From Anthopleura xanthogrammica (Eukaryota; Cnidaria; Anthozoa; Actiniaria; Actiniidae): a stretch of 64,000 bases of DNA. Made by a program: the position numbers and the translations under genes. Below, in pieces: positions 1-13,600 of the stretch (the first letter of the stretch is position 1; each line of letters starts with the position of its first letter). Location of the stretch: the NCBI GenBank assembly GCA_964019055.1, contig OZ025208.1, forward strand, positions 8,810,539 to 8,874,538, given 5' to 3'. The notes under the pieces were generated by a model. The model saw only the letters and a list, made by a program, of their open reading frames with translations, was not told where the DNA came from and ran no database searches.

Positions 1-667
1 AAACACTCGTGTTGTCAAGGAATGTCTGGTTTAGCCTGTAATCCAGCATGGCGTTGCTATGGGGGGGGGGGGGGGGGATGTCACGTGATCGATTGATGCA
101 AATGGTCTATTCGTACTGTATAAATGCTGGAATGTAGTGCACCATCTTACCTCTCAGCTCTTACCTCTAGGGTCTGTTCCTGGACTCAGCATCTCTTCGA
201 GGGTTTTCTCGGGTTTTGATTCCGGGATTTGATCTCCGTTTTTCATTCTCTCTTGGTGAAACCGAACAAACTAAGCTCGATTCAATGTGTGTCTTAGACG
301 TGTCCCAACATTGATTAGGCCAGAGGTTATTTTAAGGTATTGATTAAATAAGGTTGAATGTAGAGTGTAATTCCTTTTGTATACGAGTGTATTTAAAAAT
401 GTAGTTATCCTTTGCAAAATTGAAAATATAAAAAACCTACCATGACTGATGGCTTCACATCATTTTTATTTACGTATATTTATCCAGTTATGGTAGAATA
501 CTTACTTATCATGATTACGAATAATGTTTACTTATATTTACTTATGGTATAATATCCCAAGTTTAACACTTGGATCACAATATTGCAAAAGTTAAATTAG
601 CACCAAAATGCACGTCCTAAAGTAACACATAATACACTGGACCTGCGCTATATAACCAACCCTTACA

Positions 668-786
668 ATGGTGGAGGTGGAGGTGGAGGTGGAGGTGGAG
701 GTGGAGGTGGAGGTGCGGGTGCGGGTGCAGGTGGAGGTGGAGGTGGAGGTGAAGGTGCAGGTGCAGGTGCAGGTGCAGGTGCAGGT
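668..786. repeat. Hexanucleotide array (GGAGGT/GCAGGT)
   Basis: Imperfect six-base tandem repeat; the source of spurious repetitive open frames on both strands. The gene B flank copy (24047-24267) is about 100 bp longer. Confidence 0.9.
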
Positions 787-945
787 AAATAGATAATTAA
801 TGCAAAACAATATAAATTTCTTTCTTTGGGAAAGAAATTATCTTGCCATGCAAAAAATTGCATTGTTCCTTCCCTTAAACATGGCTGCCGTGAAAACCTC
901 AATACTCCATTACAGCGATAATTAATGTGATCAAGGAACAATGCC

Positions 946-1514
946 TTAAAGTGCTAGTCTTACGAAAATGACACTATCCCTAACGAATATATCTTATAAA
1001 AGTAGACATGTTATATAGTTAATTGTCAAACTTTTATTTCGATACGAGACCGGGAAGATGTTGTATTTAGCCTGTAAAGTTCGGCATTTTCGGTCCGCCA
1101 TTAAACGAATGCGTTCCTGTCAGTGGTAGCAATTCAACGAAAGTGACGTCATAAGCGCAACGATTGACATTTTTTTTAAAGTTGAGGTTTCTTCCCTGTC
1201 ATTTTCTGCTGATATTTCGCAGGAATTTTCATCTAAAACGCACGCCATTTCAGAATATATGGGGTCGAATATAGAGTCAGTATATGGAGAGCAAAGTCAG
1301 AAGTGCGCATATGACGTCACGAATAAATACAACTCAGCTGACCGAACAATGGCGGACACACTTTTTAGCGATTTTAAGAACGAAATTCATTCCCTTAATT
1401 ATTTTTTTTCTATCCGATTTTTGTTAATTCGTAAGCTATACGACCTATTTGTGGATAATAATCACAGAAAAGTGATGATTTTACAGTGTCATTTTCATAA
1501 GACTAGCACTTTAA
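946..1514. mobile_element. TTAA-flanked MITE (copy in gene A flank)
   Basis: Terminal inverted repeats of about 28 bp (AGTGCTAGTCTTA … TAAGACTAGCACT, one mismatch) at 950 and 1510, flanked by TTAA on both sides, as for piggyBac- or Kolobok-type elements. The interior has no transposase. Confidence 0.7.
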
Positions 1515-1692
1515 AACTTCAGGTTTGACTTGCTGTGTTCCGTCCTACATTTAAAGTATTTCAACAAATCTATTATCTATATATTTCCTCTAAACAAGAT
1601 TCTCAGTGAATTTATGTTAATACACAAACTTCATCCTGCCCCTTCTTTGTTACAACACCTTGCCTGTCTAAATTTGTGCTTCCTAACGAGGA

Positions 1693-4600
1693 TTAGTATA
1701 CATCCAGAAGCTTCAAACGATCTGCTGAGTGTAAATCATCATTCAAACCAATTGGAGGCATCTCAAGGTTCACAGCACGTGTGAAAGATAACGGAACATC
1801 AGGATGGACACCTCGTTTACGATATCGCACGAGGCTAGGATTACGCATGAGCAGCACGACGAGAAACCAGCGGTTCAAAGCCTTGCCCGAAACACGAGGC
1901 CTGCTAGCGAGTGTTGTTGGACCTGAAGACAAAATCGAGGAATGTATTAAAAGTAACAGTTAAAAAATAGAAAGTTTTTCTATACCATATCAAAGTAGGG
2001 TTGAAGAATATGAAAAAGGAGTTTAAAAAACCCCGATCATTATACTAGTTTTTAATATTAGTGCGTGAACTCAGTATTATATATTTTTCACTGGAAGCAA
2101 AAAATAAATAAAAAATAAAAAATACAACGGGCCGGGAACTTGCATGCAACTACCAAGTCTGCTTAATTTGAAATTAAAAACAGTGCCAGTAACTCAGGAA
2201 ACCCTTTGCGTTTCAAATTGGTGGCAATTAAATTCAAAAGTTTGAAGTAAACCGAGTGAAAGTTTATCCAGATAAGTGCTTTCAGTTATAAAAACATTTT
2301 TTGTAAATGTTGTTCAGAAGAGTGATGAAAGCGACATTGACAATGACCTTGTTCTGTTTGACAGAGCACGGTCGTTTCGCGCGGCAATCTAAAGAATTTA
2401 TGCGCCCGCGCTTCGTGTTTACATGCCAAGCGGTATCGCACGTCAGAAATCCTTGTGGTGACCTCATGTACACTGAAGTTTATTTCTGAACTCAAAAAAT
2501 GCCGCGTAAAGTCTGTATTATATGCAAAACTACAAGCAGTTCCCGTTTCTCCAAAGCTGAAAACTACCAAGAACATATTTGGACGTGTTTTGGAGTGAGT
2601 ATAAATGCCGGCAGCCACGAGTTCCTTTGCGATGGGTGTAGGAAGATTTTATTCCACCATCGAGCAAATCCAAAACTCCAATTATTTTCAAGAGTTAACT
2701 CTAAAAAAGGCAATTTTGCAAACCAAAAATCCGTCAAATCCAACAAAATGCGTGCCAGAAACTTGATGACGAGCCATTCAAATGTTACCAAGATTAAACC
2801 ACTACTACTACATTTGCCCGGTGAAGTCCTTCTTAACATTTTATCGTTTTTGCAAGTAGAAGACATTAAAGCTTTTGGACTTACTTGCAAGAACGCCCTT
2901 TCTTATCAAGAACAACTTTGGAAAAAACTCTGTAAACGTGACTTCGGCGAACTAATTACAGATATTGGTATTAATAATTTGTCGAAAAATTGGAAATCCA
3001 CTTATCAAGTCCTGGATAAAGTCTACAGCTTATTAAGTGAAGCAAGATATTCAGTCGAAACTATGGAAACGAATCAAAAGGTTCTTGATGATCAGCTAAC
3101 AAAAAAAGCAACAGAGGTAAAAAATTTAGAAACCACCCTGGCAAGTTTACTAGATAAAAACACGAGCGAGTCAGCAACAGTATTACAAGAACAAATTCAT
3201 AGAGCTGTGCTGTACAAGAAACAACACCAATCAACTGATGGCTTTGTCCGAGCCAAAAACCCGCATTGTAGACCTGTTGTTCTGGCTCCAGTTCGGTGTC
3301 CGGAAGTCCCCAGTAACAAGGCTTCTAAAAGGACAATCAGAGATCGAAGTAAGAAACAGGAAAATTTCATCGAGGCTACCAGCACTAAACAAACTCAACC
3401 AGACAATCAGAAGGCAGAATCTATTAATACACAGAGAATTTCTTTAATTAACAGAGACAAAGATAGCTATGAATCATGTGCCAAAAAAGCTGGTCTAAAG
3501 ATTTTTGGGAGCTTTACAATAGATCAAGCATCTGCACTAAAAAAGGAAATGCCATTCGAAACGTGGAGACTTGTTAAACGTGTTCTAACAGAAGTAGCAG
3601 GAAGAGATGTCATGGGCTCAGAGAAAAAGCTAAGAGAGCACTTGGAAGAATCATACTTTGAATATGACTGTGGTACATTTGAAACCATTGAGAATGATGT
3701 TAGTAAAACAGTAACTTTTGTGAGGTGTACAAGCTTACGTCAAGTACTCATAAAAACTATGAGTCAACTAAGGGAAAGCAATGAGCTGATGGAGTATGAA
3801 TGTATTCCAAAAGACACACTCAAACTTCTTTTATGTGGTGATAAAGGAAGCAAGCAAACTAAACTAATGATGACAATCTTGAACAGCAAATTACAGCATT
3901 CGGTGAGACGATCAAAACTCCTTGCTATATTTGAAGGAGCCAAAGATAGCCAATACTGTATCCAGATGGTAAGTTATTTTTATCCCCTTCAACTGAAGGG
4001 GTGGATCCAGGATTGCCCTTCCAGAGGGGGACACACCCTTATAGAATTCTGAAACAGTGCAGGGCATAGTGCATCTCAGGAGGGGTGCATAGTACCCTCT
4101 TCGTTCCTTCCCTGGATCTGCCCCTAAACAATATACAGTAAAATAAACTATTGGTCATCTACACACAGAAACAAAGTAAGTATGGATAAAACAAAGAAAT
4201 GCTGCCTATTATGAGCTGATTTCTTTGGTTTTACCATCCTAGGCTTGATATGTACTTTGAATACTTTAAAATATCCTATTGTCTTCTAAATTAAAAAAAT
4301 TAAAGATAAGCTTTTCATCTTTAAATTCTAGGCATTTGGTCCAGTGATTCAACAGGCTCAAGAACTAGCTGTAACTACTGAAGACATGATGTTGCCTACC
4401 AGTAACACTATTCAGCCAGATAATTATGATGAGGTCAAAGGTCAATCTTGTAAACAATGCTACAAAGATACCACCAAACATGACAATGAAGTGTCCAAAC
4501 CACCTTCTGAACCAACACCAATATTTAAAACAGGAAGAGTAATCCATGGTGGGGACTGGTGCTATCTCGGAGCTCTACTACAATACACTGGACCAAATGG

Positions 4601-7600
4601 TTTGTATTTTTAAGGAGTGAATTAAAATCTGTAACACCATAAAAAAAGAGAACTTACTGTACTTTACTGATGTTTTGAGCCTTAGCCCTTTGTCAGAGTA
4701 AAAGAAGAAGAGCTAAGGTTCGAAATGATAGGAAAGTAAGTTCTCTTTTTACAGCGTTACAGATTCGAATTCACTCCTTATTGTACCAACCCACACACCG
4801 ACACAGTTCATCCTAGTTCACTCACTAGTTTCCATTTGTATTTCAGGTTTGCACTTTTGTCCTTTTTGTTTGATCACACTGAACGATATATCTAAAGGGA
4901 TACCACATGCTCCATACATATTGCCAAAGTACAGAAACAGTTCCACTGAAGATGCTCACAATGACATACACAAGGTTTTCCCAAAACGAACTCTTGAAGA
5001 CATGCGCACACAGTCAACAAATTTCTCATCTTCTGGAAATAAGAAGGACAATGTAAAGAACTTCCAAAACTGCGAAGGAATTCCACTGATTACAGGTGAG
5101 GGACCAGTTATCAACCACATGTCTGTAATGCCGCTTCACCTTAGTCTTGGACTTGGTCTGCAAATTGTCAACATTACTGATAACTTAACCAGATCTATCG
5201 ATCTCACTATTCGTGAAGACTGTGGGAAGACGAGTGAGGATGTAACAGCAGCTTTAGCAAAGCATGAAGAAATTCTTGGACAACAATCGCAACTCCAACA
5301 AGAACTTGACAACCTCGAGCTACAATGCAATGATGTTGAAGAACAGATACAGGAATTTTCTGAAGCTCACCCACACATTTTTGAGAGGCGTGACAGAAAA
5401 CTAGTCAATCGGACCAAGGAAGCTGTTGAGAAGAGAAAAACAGTTTTTCAGTTAAAGAAAAGCAAAAGCCAAATTGATAAAAACATAAAATCATGTGAAA
5501 AGAAACTGTCAGACAATGAGAAAGCACAGAAAGAGTTGGATGATTGGCTAGACAAGCAGAAGGGACCATTCCAATCCAAGTTTGACAGAATGATGGATGG
5601 TCTTGGCCTCAAAAGACAAGTGTATCATAGTGGGGCCTTAATAGGCAAAGATATTGACACAATTTTTGGCAGCAAGAAAAATAGAACTGATATTAGTTCT
5701 TTATTTAAACCAATAAGCCTGATTGTTAAAGGAAATGAGAAAAAGGAATATGGAAGCCATAAGACTGTTCAATTAATCAAGACATTATTTTCTAAGTTTT
5801 CTAGTATATACATGCTCATGAGCCAGTCCCGCTCTTTATGTAAGCACGAAATCGAACATCTCAGGCTTAGATGCATATCGTATGGAAACTGGTTCCCATA
5901 CAATTTTCCAGAAGAAAACTTGAAGAGAAAATTTCATGTTCTGACCTACCATGTTCCTGAGAAAGCTGCTCTGGAAAGTTCAGTTGGCATGGAGGCTGAA
6001 CATGTCAGTGAATCCATTCATCCTGTTGTCAACCAACTCAAGAGGCGATATGCTAACATTCATTCTTTAGAAAAGCAGCTTCCATTAATTTGCAAAAGTC
6101 AATGGGTAGCCAGTGATTCAACCATTCCAGAGTACAAGCTGTCAAACAAAAGGAGAATGTGCTCAAAGTGTGGAAAACCATCTCATTACGGAAAAGGATC
6201 ATGTTCTGCCAGGAGCCCATGATCTGTTCTGAAGTTATTTAAAGACTATGTCTTAACATTTTGATACTTATAACATAAATGTACTGTAACCTATAGTCAG
6301 CTACATAATTTGTACAGCTGTATAGAAAAATGAGGTCAATATGTGATAACTATGATAGAATTTATCCCAAGCTAGGCTTTGGCATATTTCCAAAATCTGT
6401 GTAATTGTTTGAATATAAATCGGTAAAGGAAATACCTTATTTTATGACTACAATTAATTTCAACATTATTATAAATGCTTTAACTTTGTTTTTATTTACT
6501 AAATAGTCTATACTGAATGATCAAATGAACAATTATCCACAATTTATCATACATAGAAAAAACATGGTCAATATTTTTTGTTTCCAAAACATGAGATGTT
6601 TAATCATAGCATTGAATAATAAAAATCTATTTATACTGTAATCTTGAAATTACTATTTTAATATAGATTTTAAGATATTATACAAGCACTAATAATCATA
6701 TTTGTGTGTCTCATTCTTGCATGAATTCAATGTTATATTTTAAACAATGTTAAAAGGTGAGCCAGTTTATCACCCAGTGCATTAGGCAAAGTTAGTGAAG
6801 ACCTCGCTTTTTCAATCACGATACGTCTTGTTTAAATAAATAAAAACATAATAAAGGCCAGGAGATCAAATGATAAAAACTTATCCATATCATTTTGTGT
6901 CCATCAAGTAAAACATATGCCAAATTTGGAAATGGTGCCATGGACAAAATTAGTGTTATAACCAAAAATACTATAAGAAGAAACTAGTGACGGCTAAAAT
7001 ACACAGTGAATACCGAAAGATATGTAATGAGAATCGACGACGTTTAAAGCCGTAAATGTTCAAATAATTACAAAGTAAATACTCTTAGATATCGATAACA
7101 AGGTGGTTAACATTTACCTAGAAATCGAGGGAAATTTGTCAAATAAAAACATAACAGCCAGCTTGTAACAAAATACAATAAAGTAAAAGGAACAGTATAT
7201 AGATTTTCTTACCGTAAAATTGTGACTAGAATTTGTCCATTTTTAACATCGAAGGCCAGGAGATCGGCTTTTACGACAAGTCAAAATAGAAGTATTTCCC
7301 TGTCCTCTGTGTTTTTTTCCAACTTCCAGCATGGTGCTACGGGCAGATTTTCTTCCTGGATGTCAAAACCAACCTTCCTTGGCTTCGCTTAGGATTCTTT
7401 CGTCGCTACTCAGAGCAGAGCGAATGTGTTTACCAAGGTCAAAGAGTTATACCTTTTGAAGTAAAGTCATAACCGTCCACTGGATGTCAAAGAACAATAT
7501 TTCAAATGCTCAAATCCAAAAAAGGAGAAAAACTCAGTCAGAATTATTGCCCTTAAGACTCGAAAACATTTCTCTTCCACCTCTTCAAAACATGATAACA

Positions 7601-10600
7601 ACAAGATGGCCGCTGTAGCGCTTGCGTGAAAATTCATATCGTATGTGGAATACCGCTAAGCAATATCGCGCGGGCTCATATTTTTTTAGTTTGTAAAGCA
7701 AGTATTGGCGCGAAACGACCGTGAGAGGCACCAGCAGTGAAAGTGAAGCAAAAAGTGATGAAGATTATCCTGGTATTATTCCATTAGCTGCAGCAATTAT
7801 AGTAATATTGAAATACCTGTTTCTCTTCTGCGAACTCCTTCAAGTAGCAACTGACAGAAGCAAAGCATAACAGGGTATTTGAAAGCCACAAGTACACTGA
7901 GGAATCCAATGTAGGCCATGTAAGCTAGGAAAAACATAAAACTATTGAATACACAGAAATAAAAGCTTATTGCTATGTGTGCAATGACACGTAATTTCAT
8001 CAGTAGTAAAGGAATTTTTACTAGTGATTCTGCACACAATACATTAGGCTGTACTAAGTCCTAAGGCGTTTCTGCAGACAGTTAGGAGCAGGTAGCTCCC
8101 GGGAGTGTGCTGAGGAGCGTTGGATGGGGTGCACAACAAAGACCACTTCATCCTGTCAAAATACTAAGCAACTGATTCCGATGATTGATTCTGATCTGAA
8201 TCCGGCTTTTTATACAAAACAACTTGATATAAAAATGTATTACATCCCTGCGGTTTTAGGTTGGATTAAAGGCTATTTTACGCCGAGACCTAGAGAAAAT
8301 ATCCATTTGTTTACCTCTGATTGGAACTGCGTATTATTATAAAACTTGTGCATACCTCTGTCGAATTTCCGATATCCCTTCATCATAGTGGTACGATCTA
8401 TTCGAGGCAAGAATACCAGCCCCATCACAGCTCCTTTCACAATACGAAACAAGCCCGACCAGAAGCCGACCAGGATGTTTAAGAAGAAGAAGAAATACGA
8501 CATGATGCCGAAAAGACGCCTGAAAAACGAAATCAAATAACATATTGGCGTTTTTCTCAAATAAATGGGTAAAAAGGACCGAAAATGAACATACATAACT
8601 GAAAGTTTTCAAATTTTACGACAATGATCACCAGGACCAGGACCAGGACCAGGACCAGGACCAGGACCAGGACCAGGACCAGGACCAGGACCAGGACCAG
8701 GACCAGGACCAGGACCAGGACCAGGACCAGGACCAGGACCAGGACCAGGACCAGGACCAGGACCAGGACCAGGACCAGGACCAGGACCAGGACCAGGACC
8801 AGGACCAGGACCATATGACCATAAGACCAGGACCAGGACCAGGACCATATGACCATAAGACCAGGATCATATGACCACCACCAACACCACCAACAACATC
8901 AATACCACTACCACTATATTATCACAGGTACCAAAAAGTTAAACAAATAAATTACCTGTTGTTGATGGTAATCGAGATATCTGGGTAAGTGTGGTCTCTG
9001 AATACGAAAAGCGATATAAGAATCATCGATATCCAAACCAATATGGAAGTGACGATGTAGGGCCTGTGAGAGGAGTAGTAGATTATTATTAGTTATTGTA
9101 CTTGAAAAAATACGTGAACATAATGAGCTGCAAACAAACGCCAAGTAGGAACATAAAGACCACTAAACGACGAGGTTCTGCCCATCGTCACAGTCCGTGC
9201 CCGTGCCCTTCCCCGTACCAAATTAAAATGACGCGTCAAATCAAGGATGTGGAACCAATTGATATTCCCCAAAACACACATCCTCCTGCTTAAAAAATTG
9301 CGGTCCCTTTAAAGCATATGATTTATCGAACGTAGTACGTGCCCTTAAGTTCTATAACAAAGTTTCTTTTTACTTACAGGATGGCGAGAATGAAGTTTCT
9401 AATTAATAAGAAGATCTTATCGGTGGTCATAAAGATGGAAAGCACATGGAATATGTATATTGGAGAAAGAAGGAAAAATGCAGAAAAAATGTTGATAAGA
9501 AGACCTAGAAAAGATAAAAAAGGCATTTTCAAATTATGTTATACACCGCAGCTACGATAAAACGTGCTGTCTGAATGGTTGGGTACTATGAAATCTCCAA
9601 TTGAAATAACTTACCAATTGCAACAAATGCAATCTGGTATCCACAGAAGCGGAGACTCTTGCCCTACGTAAAAAGACAACAATTCAATAATACTTTATTT
9701 TTCCATGATTCAACGTAATTTTAACGTGATTATGTACATATTTAGCTCAAATTAGTTAATAAGGTTTGTCAAGGTATTTCTTGGCACGAACAATAGGAAA
9801 AATACATCAACATCAAATATGATAGAGATGAACAATATGAACAAGTCAATCAATATGAACAGTATGAACAATATGATAATTATCAACAACATGAACAATA
9901 TAATCAAGAGATACAATATAAACAACATGAACAATAAGAAGTATGAACAGTATGAACAGTATGAACAAGGAACAATTAGATTCGCATAGTTGTTTTTCCC
10001 CCAAGATATTCTTATTTAAAATGTTGTATTAATAAATCATGGGTTTGGAGTCAAGTGCTCCCATACTGGTCACACTTTACCCCATAGACTCATGGCTGCT
10101 ATACTCCTGGGTATTGGTAACCCTCGGATGGTTGCCATGAGAACTACCGGGCTAACCTAATAAACTTAGGGGGATTATCACCCCTCGGCGGCCTAGGGGA
10201 GTATCCCCTAGATTGAGGGAGGATTATCACCTCCCTTTTTCAAACCACTGCAGCATAGGGGATTATCACCCCTCCTGGGCGGCCTAGGGGATTACCACCC
10301 CTAGATTGAGAGAGGATTATCACCTCTCTTTGCCAAGCCACTGCAGCATAGGGGATTATCACCCCTCCTCGGCTGCCTAGGGGATTACCACGCCCAGATT
10401 GAGAGAGGATCATCACCTCTCTTTGCCAAGCCACTGCAGCCTGGGAATTATCACCCCTCCTCGGCGGCCTAGGGGATTACCACGCCCAGATTGAGAGAGG
10501 ATCATCACCTCTCTTTGCCAAGCCACTGCAGCCTGGGGATTATCACCCCTCCTCGGCGGCCTAGGGGATTACCACGCCCAGATAGAGAGAGGATCATCAC

Positions 10601-13600
10601 CTCTCTTTGCCAAGCCACTGCAGCCTGGGGATAATCACCCCTCCTCGGCGGCCTAGGGGATTACCACGCCCAGATTGAGAGAGGATCATCACCTCTCTTT
10701 GCCAAACCACTGCAGCCTGGGGATTATCACTCCTAGAGTAAGGTTTATCACCTGTTTCCAAAATACTGACCAGTATGCAGAGGGAGTACTTAATCCCTAC
10801 ACCCCTTTACCCCACATATTGCTGTACTGTCTTTACTGTAATGTAGGCTAAAGGGTTGAGAAGCATTAACTCAAGAAAAGTAATTATGGAGTACAACGCG
10901 ATTCAAACTAAAGAAATGTTAATAATATTGCATAATTACCACAAGCATTTTTGGGTGGAGTATTTCATCTGGTACTAGCCCCTTTCTCGTCCTATATATT
11001 TTAAGGACATCTTTTCTGTTGAAAGAGAAAAAGAAAAATGACAATGTCTAAACAAACTTCGGCGACAGGTTACAGTCAATAGCACGTGCAGAATTGTACA
11101 TATATTGGCGTTTCGATTGGTTTTGATACATTTCCATGATATTATAAGTTACTCTGTTACCTGTGACCTCGCAGGAAACAACACAGTTGCATTATTGCAA
11201 ACAGGCATGCTAGTAGCACCGATTTGATATAGTAGTCTGCAGATGAAAAAGGTAAAAAGGTATCAGTGCATGTGTCCAGGGAAACAATGAATGAAGCATT
11301 CATAATTATCTTGTTATTAAGAGCAAGTTCCCAACTTGCTCAAGTAGACTCCATATCGTACTTGGGTATTACTGTTAACAGTAAATTGAAGTGGACACCC
11401 CACATCTCAATCTCAAGTAATGCGAGTAAGTCATTAGGTCTAATAAGAAGAAATCTTTGGAACTGCCCAAGAAAGGTGCGTGAAACCACCTATACTACCA
11501 TCGTACGGCCTAAATTAGAATACGCAAGCGCCTCTTGGGATCCATACCACAAGAAAGATATATCAGCCCTAGAGAGAGTCCAAAGAAAAGCTGCCCGTTT
11601 TTGCCTACAAAACTATAACCAAACCGCTAGTGTTACAGATATGATTTCAGAGCTAGGATGGGACACTCTTGAATCTAGAAGGAAGAGAAATAGACTGTCA
11701 CTAATGTACAAACTGAGCCACAATCTTGTTGATGTAAATACAGAACAACACTTAATTCCAAATAGTGAAATGAGGACTAGAAATAGTCACTCTCTAAAAT
11801 ATAGAATACCTAAAGTTTCTAAGGACATCTTCAAGTTTTCTTTCTTTCCAAGATCAATATCAGAGTGGAACTATTTACCCTCAGAACTAGTAAATTCAAA
11901 GTCATTAAATGAATTCAAAACTAAATTAGATCGCCATCTTTAATATGACGCGCTTTGTTGTCCTGAAAATAAAGCAAGTTGTTAACTTGAACTATTATTT
12001 TTTATTATTAGAGCAAGCGCATTGAAACCGTGAAATTGATTCGAAATTGATACTTGCAGGTGGTGCCTGTTGGTCACTGTCGCTCGGCCGGAGCATCCAT
12101 TACACGGGGACACATACACAAGAGACCCTTGTGATGTTCACTTTGTTCTTTGTGTGGTGGATGCTCTGGATGAGTGATAGTGACTAATTGTCACTACGTG
12201 GCTACTACTTGTTTGTGTCTTGTTTTGCATTTGTTTCAATGGTTTTAATGCGTTTGCTCTATTATTATTTTTATTACTCATTGTAACTTCTCAATTATTA
12301 ATTATTTATCTTATTATATAAACATGTTATGTACAGTTGATGTGATATTTTACAATTTTTATCAACTAATAAAGATGTAGATGTAGATGTAGATATTTGC
12401 CCATTATGCTTAAGCCAATGTAGCGCTATATAGCTTAAGGAATAGGTAGGTAGGTAAGTCGGTAGGTAGGAAGATAGTTAGGAAGCAGTGTAGGGAAGGT
12501 AGCTAGGTAGGTATCTAGGTATCTGGTTGCTTGTTAGGGTAGGTGGTAGGTGTGGTAGGTTGGGAAAATAGCTATAGGTAGGTACTGATGGTAGATATTA
12601 GATAGGTAACAGGTAGGTCGTTTGGTATAAGTAGGTAGGTAGTGGATAAGTAGCTAGTTAGGAGGGTAGAGAAAGTACTAGGCAAGTAGGAAAGTAGGGA
12701 GGTAGAAAGTAGGTAGAAAGGTAGGTGGGTATAGGTAGGTAGGCAGGAAGGCAGGTATTTAGATAGTAGGGAGGGAGGTTGGTAGATAGGTACTATAGGT
12801 AGGTAGATACGTTGGCAGAGTGGCAGGGAAGTAGGGCGGTAGGGAAGGAGGGAGGGAGGTTGGTTGGTAGATAGGTAGGTAGATATAGGTAGGCAGGCAG
12901 AGAGGTAGGGAAGTAGGGCGGGTAGGGAGGTATGGAGGTAGTGATAGGGAGGTAGTGATAGAGAGGTAGGGAGATATGTGGCGTTTTGCTCCTGCTCACG
13001 CAGGCTCAGCTAGCGCTCTATCATATCAGTTAAAACTATGCTCGCCCTTAACATTTTAACTATTTGAGCCACACAAAATTTATGGATCATGTTACCTGTA
13101 AGTATTTGAACAGCCTCTGAAAAGCAAGCAAAACCAAATAAACTAGGAATAAAATGTTTCAATATACTTTTAAACAGGTACAAGTATTCAATATTCCGGT
13201 ATTAATTTTTTATCGTTGGTTTTTTTCAATTGTTTGTTATTTCTGTTTTCTTTTGTTCGTTCAATTGTCTGTCCATCTGTCCATGCTGTTCCCTTGTTCG
13301 TTCGTCTTCCTTTCATCCCCTTGATCGCTGGTCTTAGATTGCAATTTATAAAATATATTAGTAAAATTCTACTACTATACTATTGCAAATCCTGCATTCT
13401 GATTGGCTAACGTACTCACTATCTATCAGCCGATAGATAGTGGGTAGAGAAAGCCGGACTTGTTTTGAAAAAATGGCGGCTTTTCCTTCGCGCTTTTGTG
13501 AAGTTTAGTTTAGTATAGTATAGTTTAGTTGAGATTTTTACTAAAACAATTAGAAGACTCACTCTCGATTTCTATCGGCTTTGATAGTTGACTCGGGGCC

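Larger units (their letters stand above)
1..1692. repeat. 3' flank of gene A, duplicated almost exactly 3' of gene B
   Basis: Positions 1 to about 1590 match about 23371-25075 nearly base for base, apart from lengths of the poly-G run and hexamer array. This block is more alike between A and B than the coding exons are. It holds a poly-G run (62-77), a GGAGGT/GCAGGT array (668-786) and a TTAA-flanked MITE. An 89-codon frame at 1259-1528 is identical in both copies but lies inside the MITE and is not called. Confidence 0.75.
2367..7723 (+). mobile_element. Complete DNA transposon encoding an F-box/DDE protein (5,357 bp)
   Basis: Inserted in the last intron of gene A. Both ends carry the same 16-bp perfect terminal inverted repeat, CACGGTCGTTTCGCGC, followed by a looser subterminal match (GCCCGCGC, left about 2403, right about 7668). 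The 4-bp target AGAG is duplicated at 2363-2366 and 7724-7727. The homologous intron of gene B (around 26240-26250) holds the uninterrupted site with one AGAG, which fixes both ends exactly. Perfect termini, a clean duplication and an open gene suggest recent insertion and possibly an autonomous element. Downstream of the gene (6223-7723) the element is AT-rich and no further coding region was seen. Confidence 0.9.

Noticed and set aside
1259..1528. 89-codon frame identical at 24740-25009
   Set aside because: Identity comes from the copied flank; the frame lies largely within a TTAA-flanked MITE and has no recognisable domain.
12061..12180. Possible tRNA- or SINE-like GC-rich stretch
   Set aside because: It lies inside the LINE 3' UTR delimited by the gene B empty site; no A/B box or cloverleaf was convincing.
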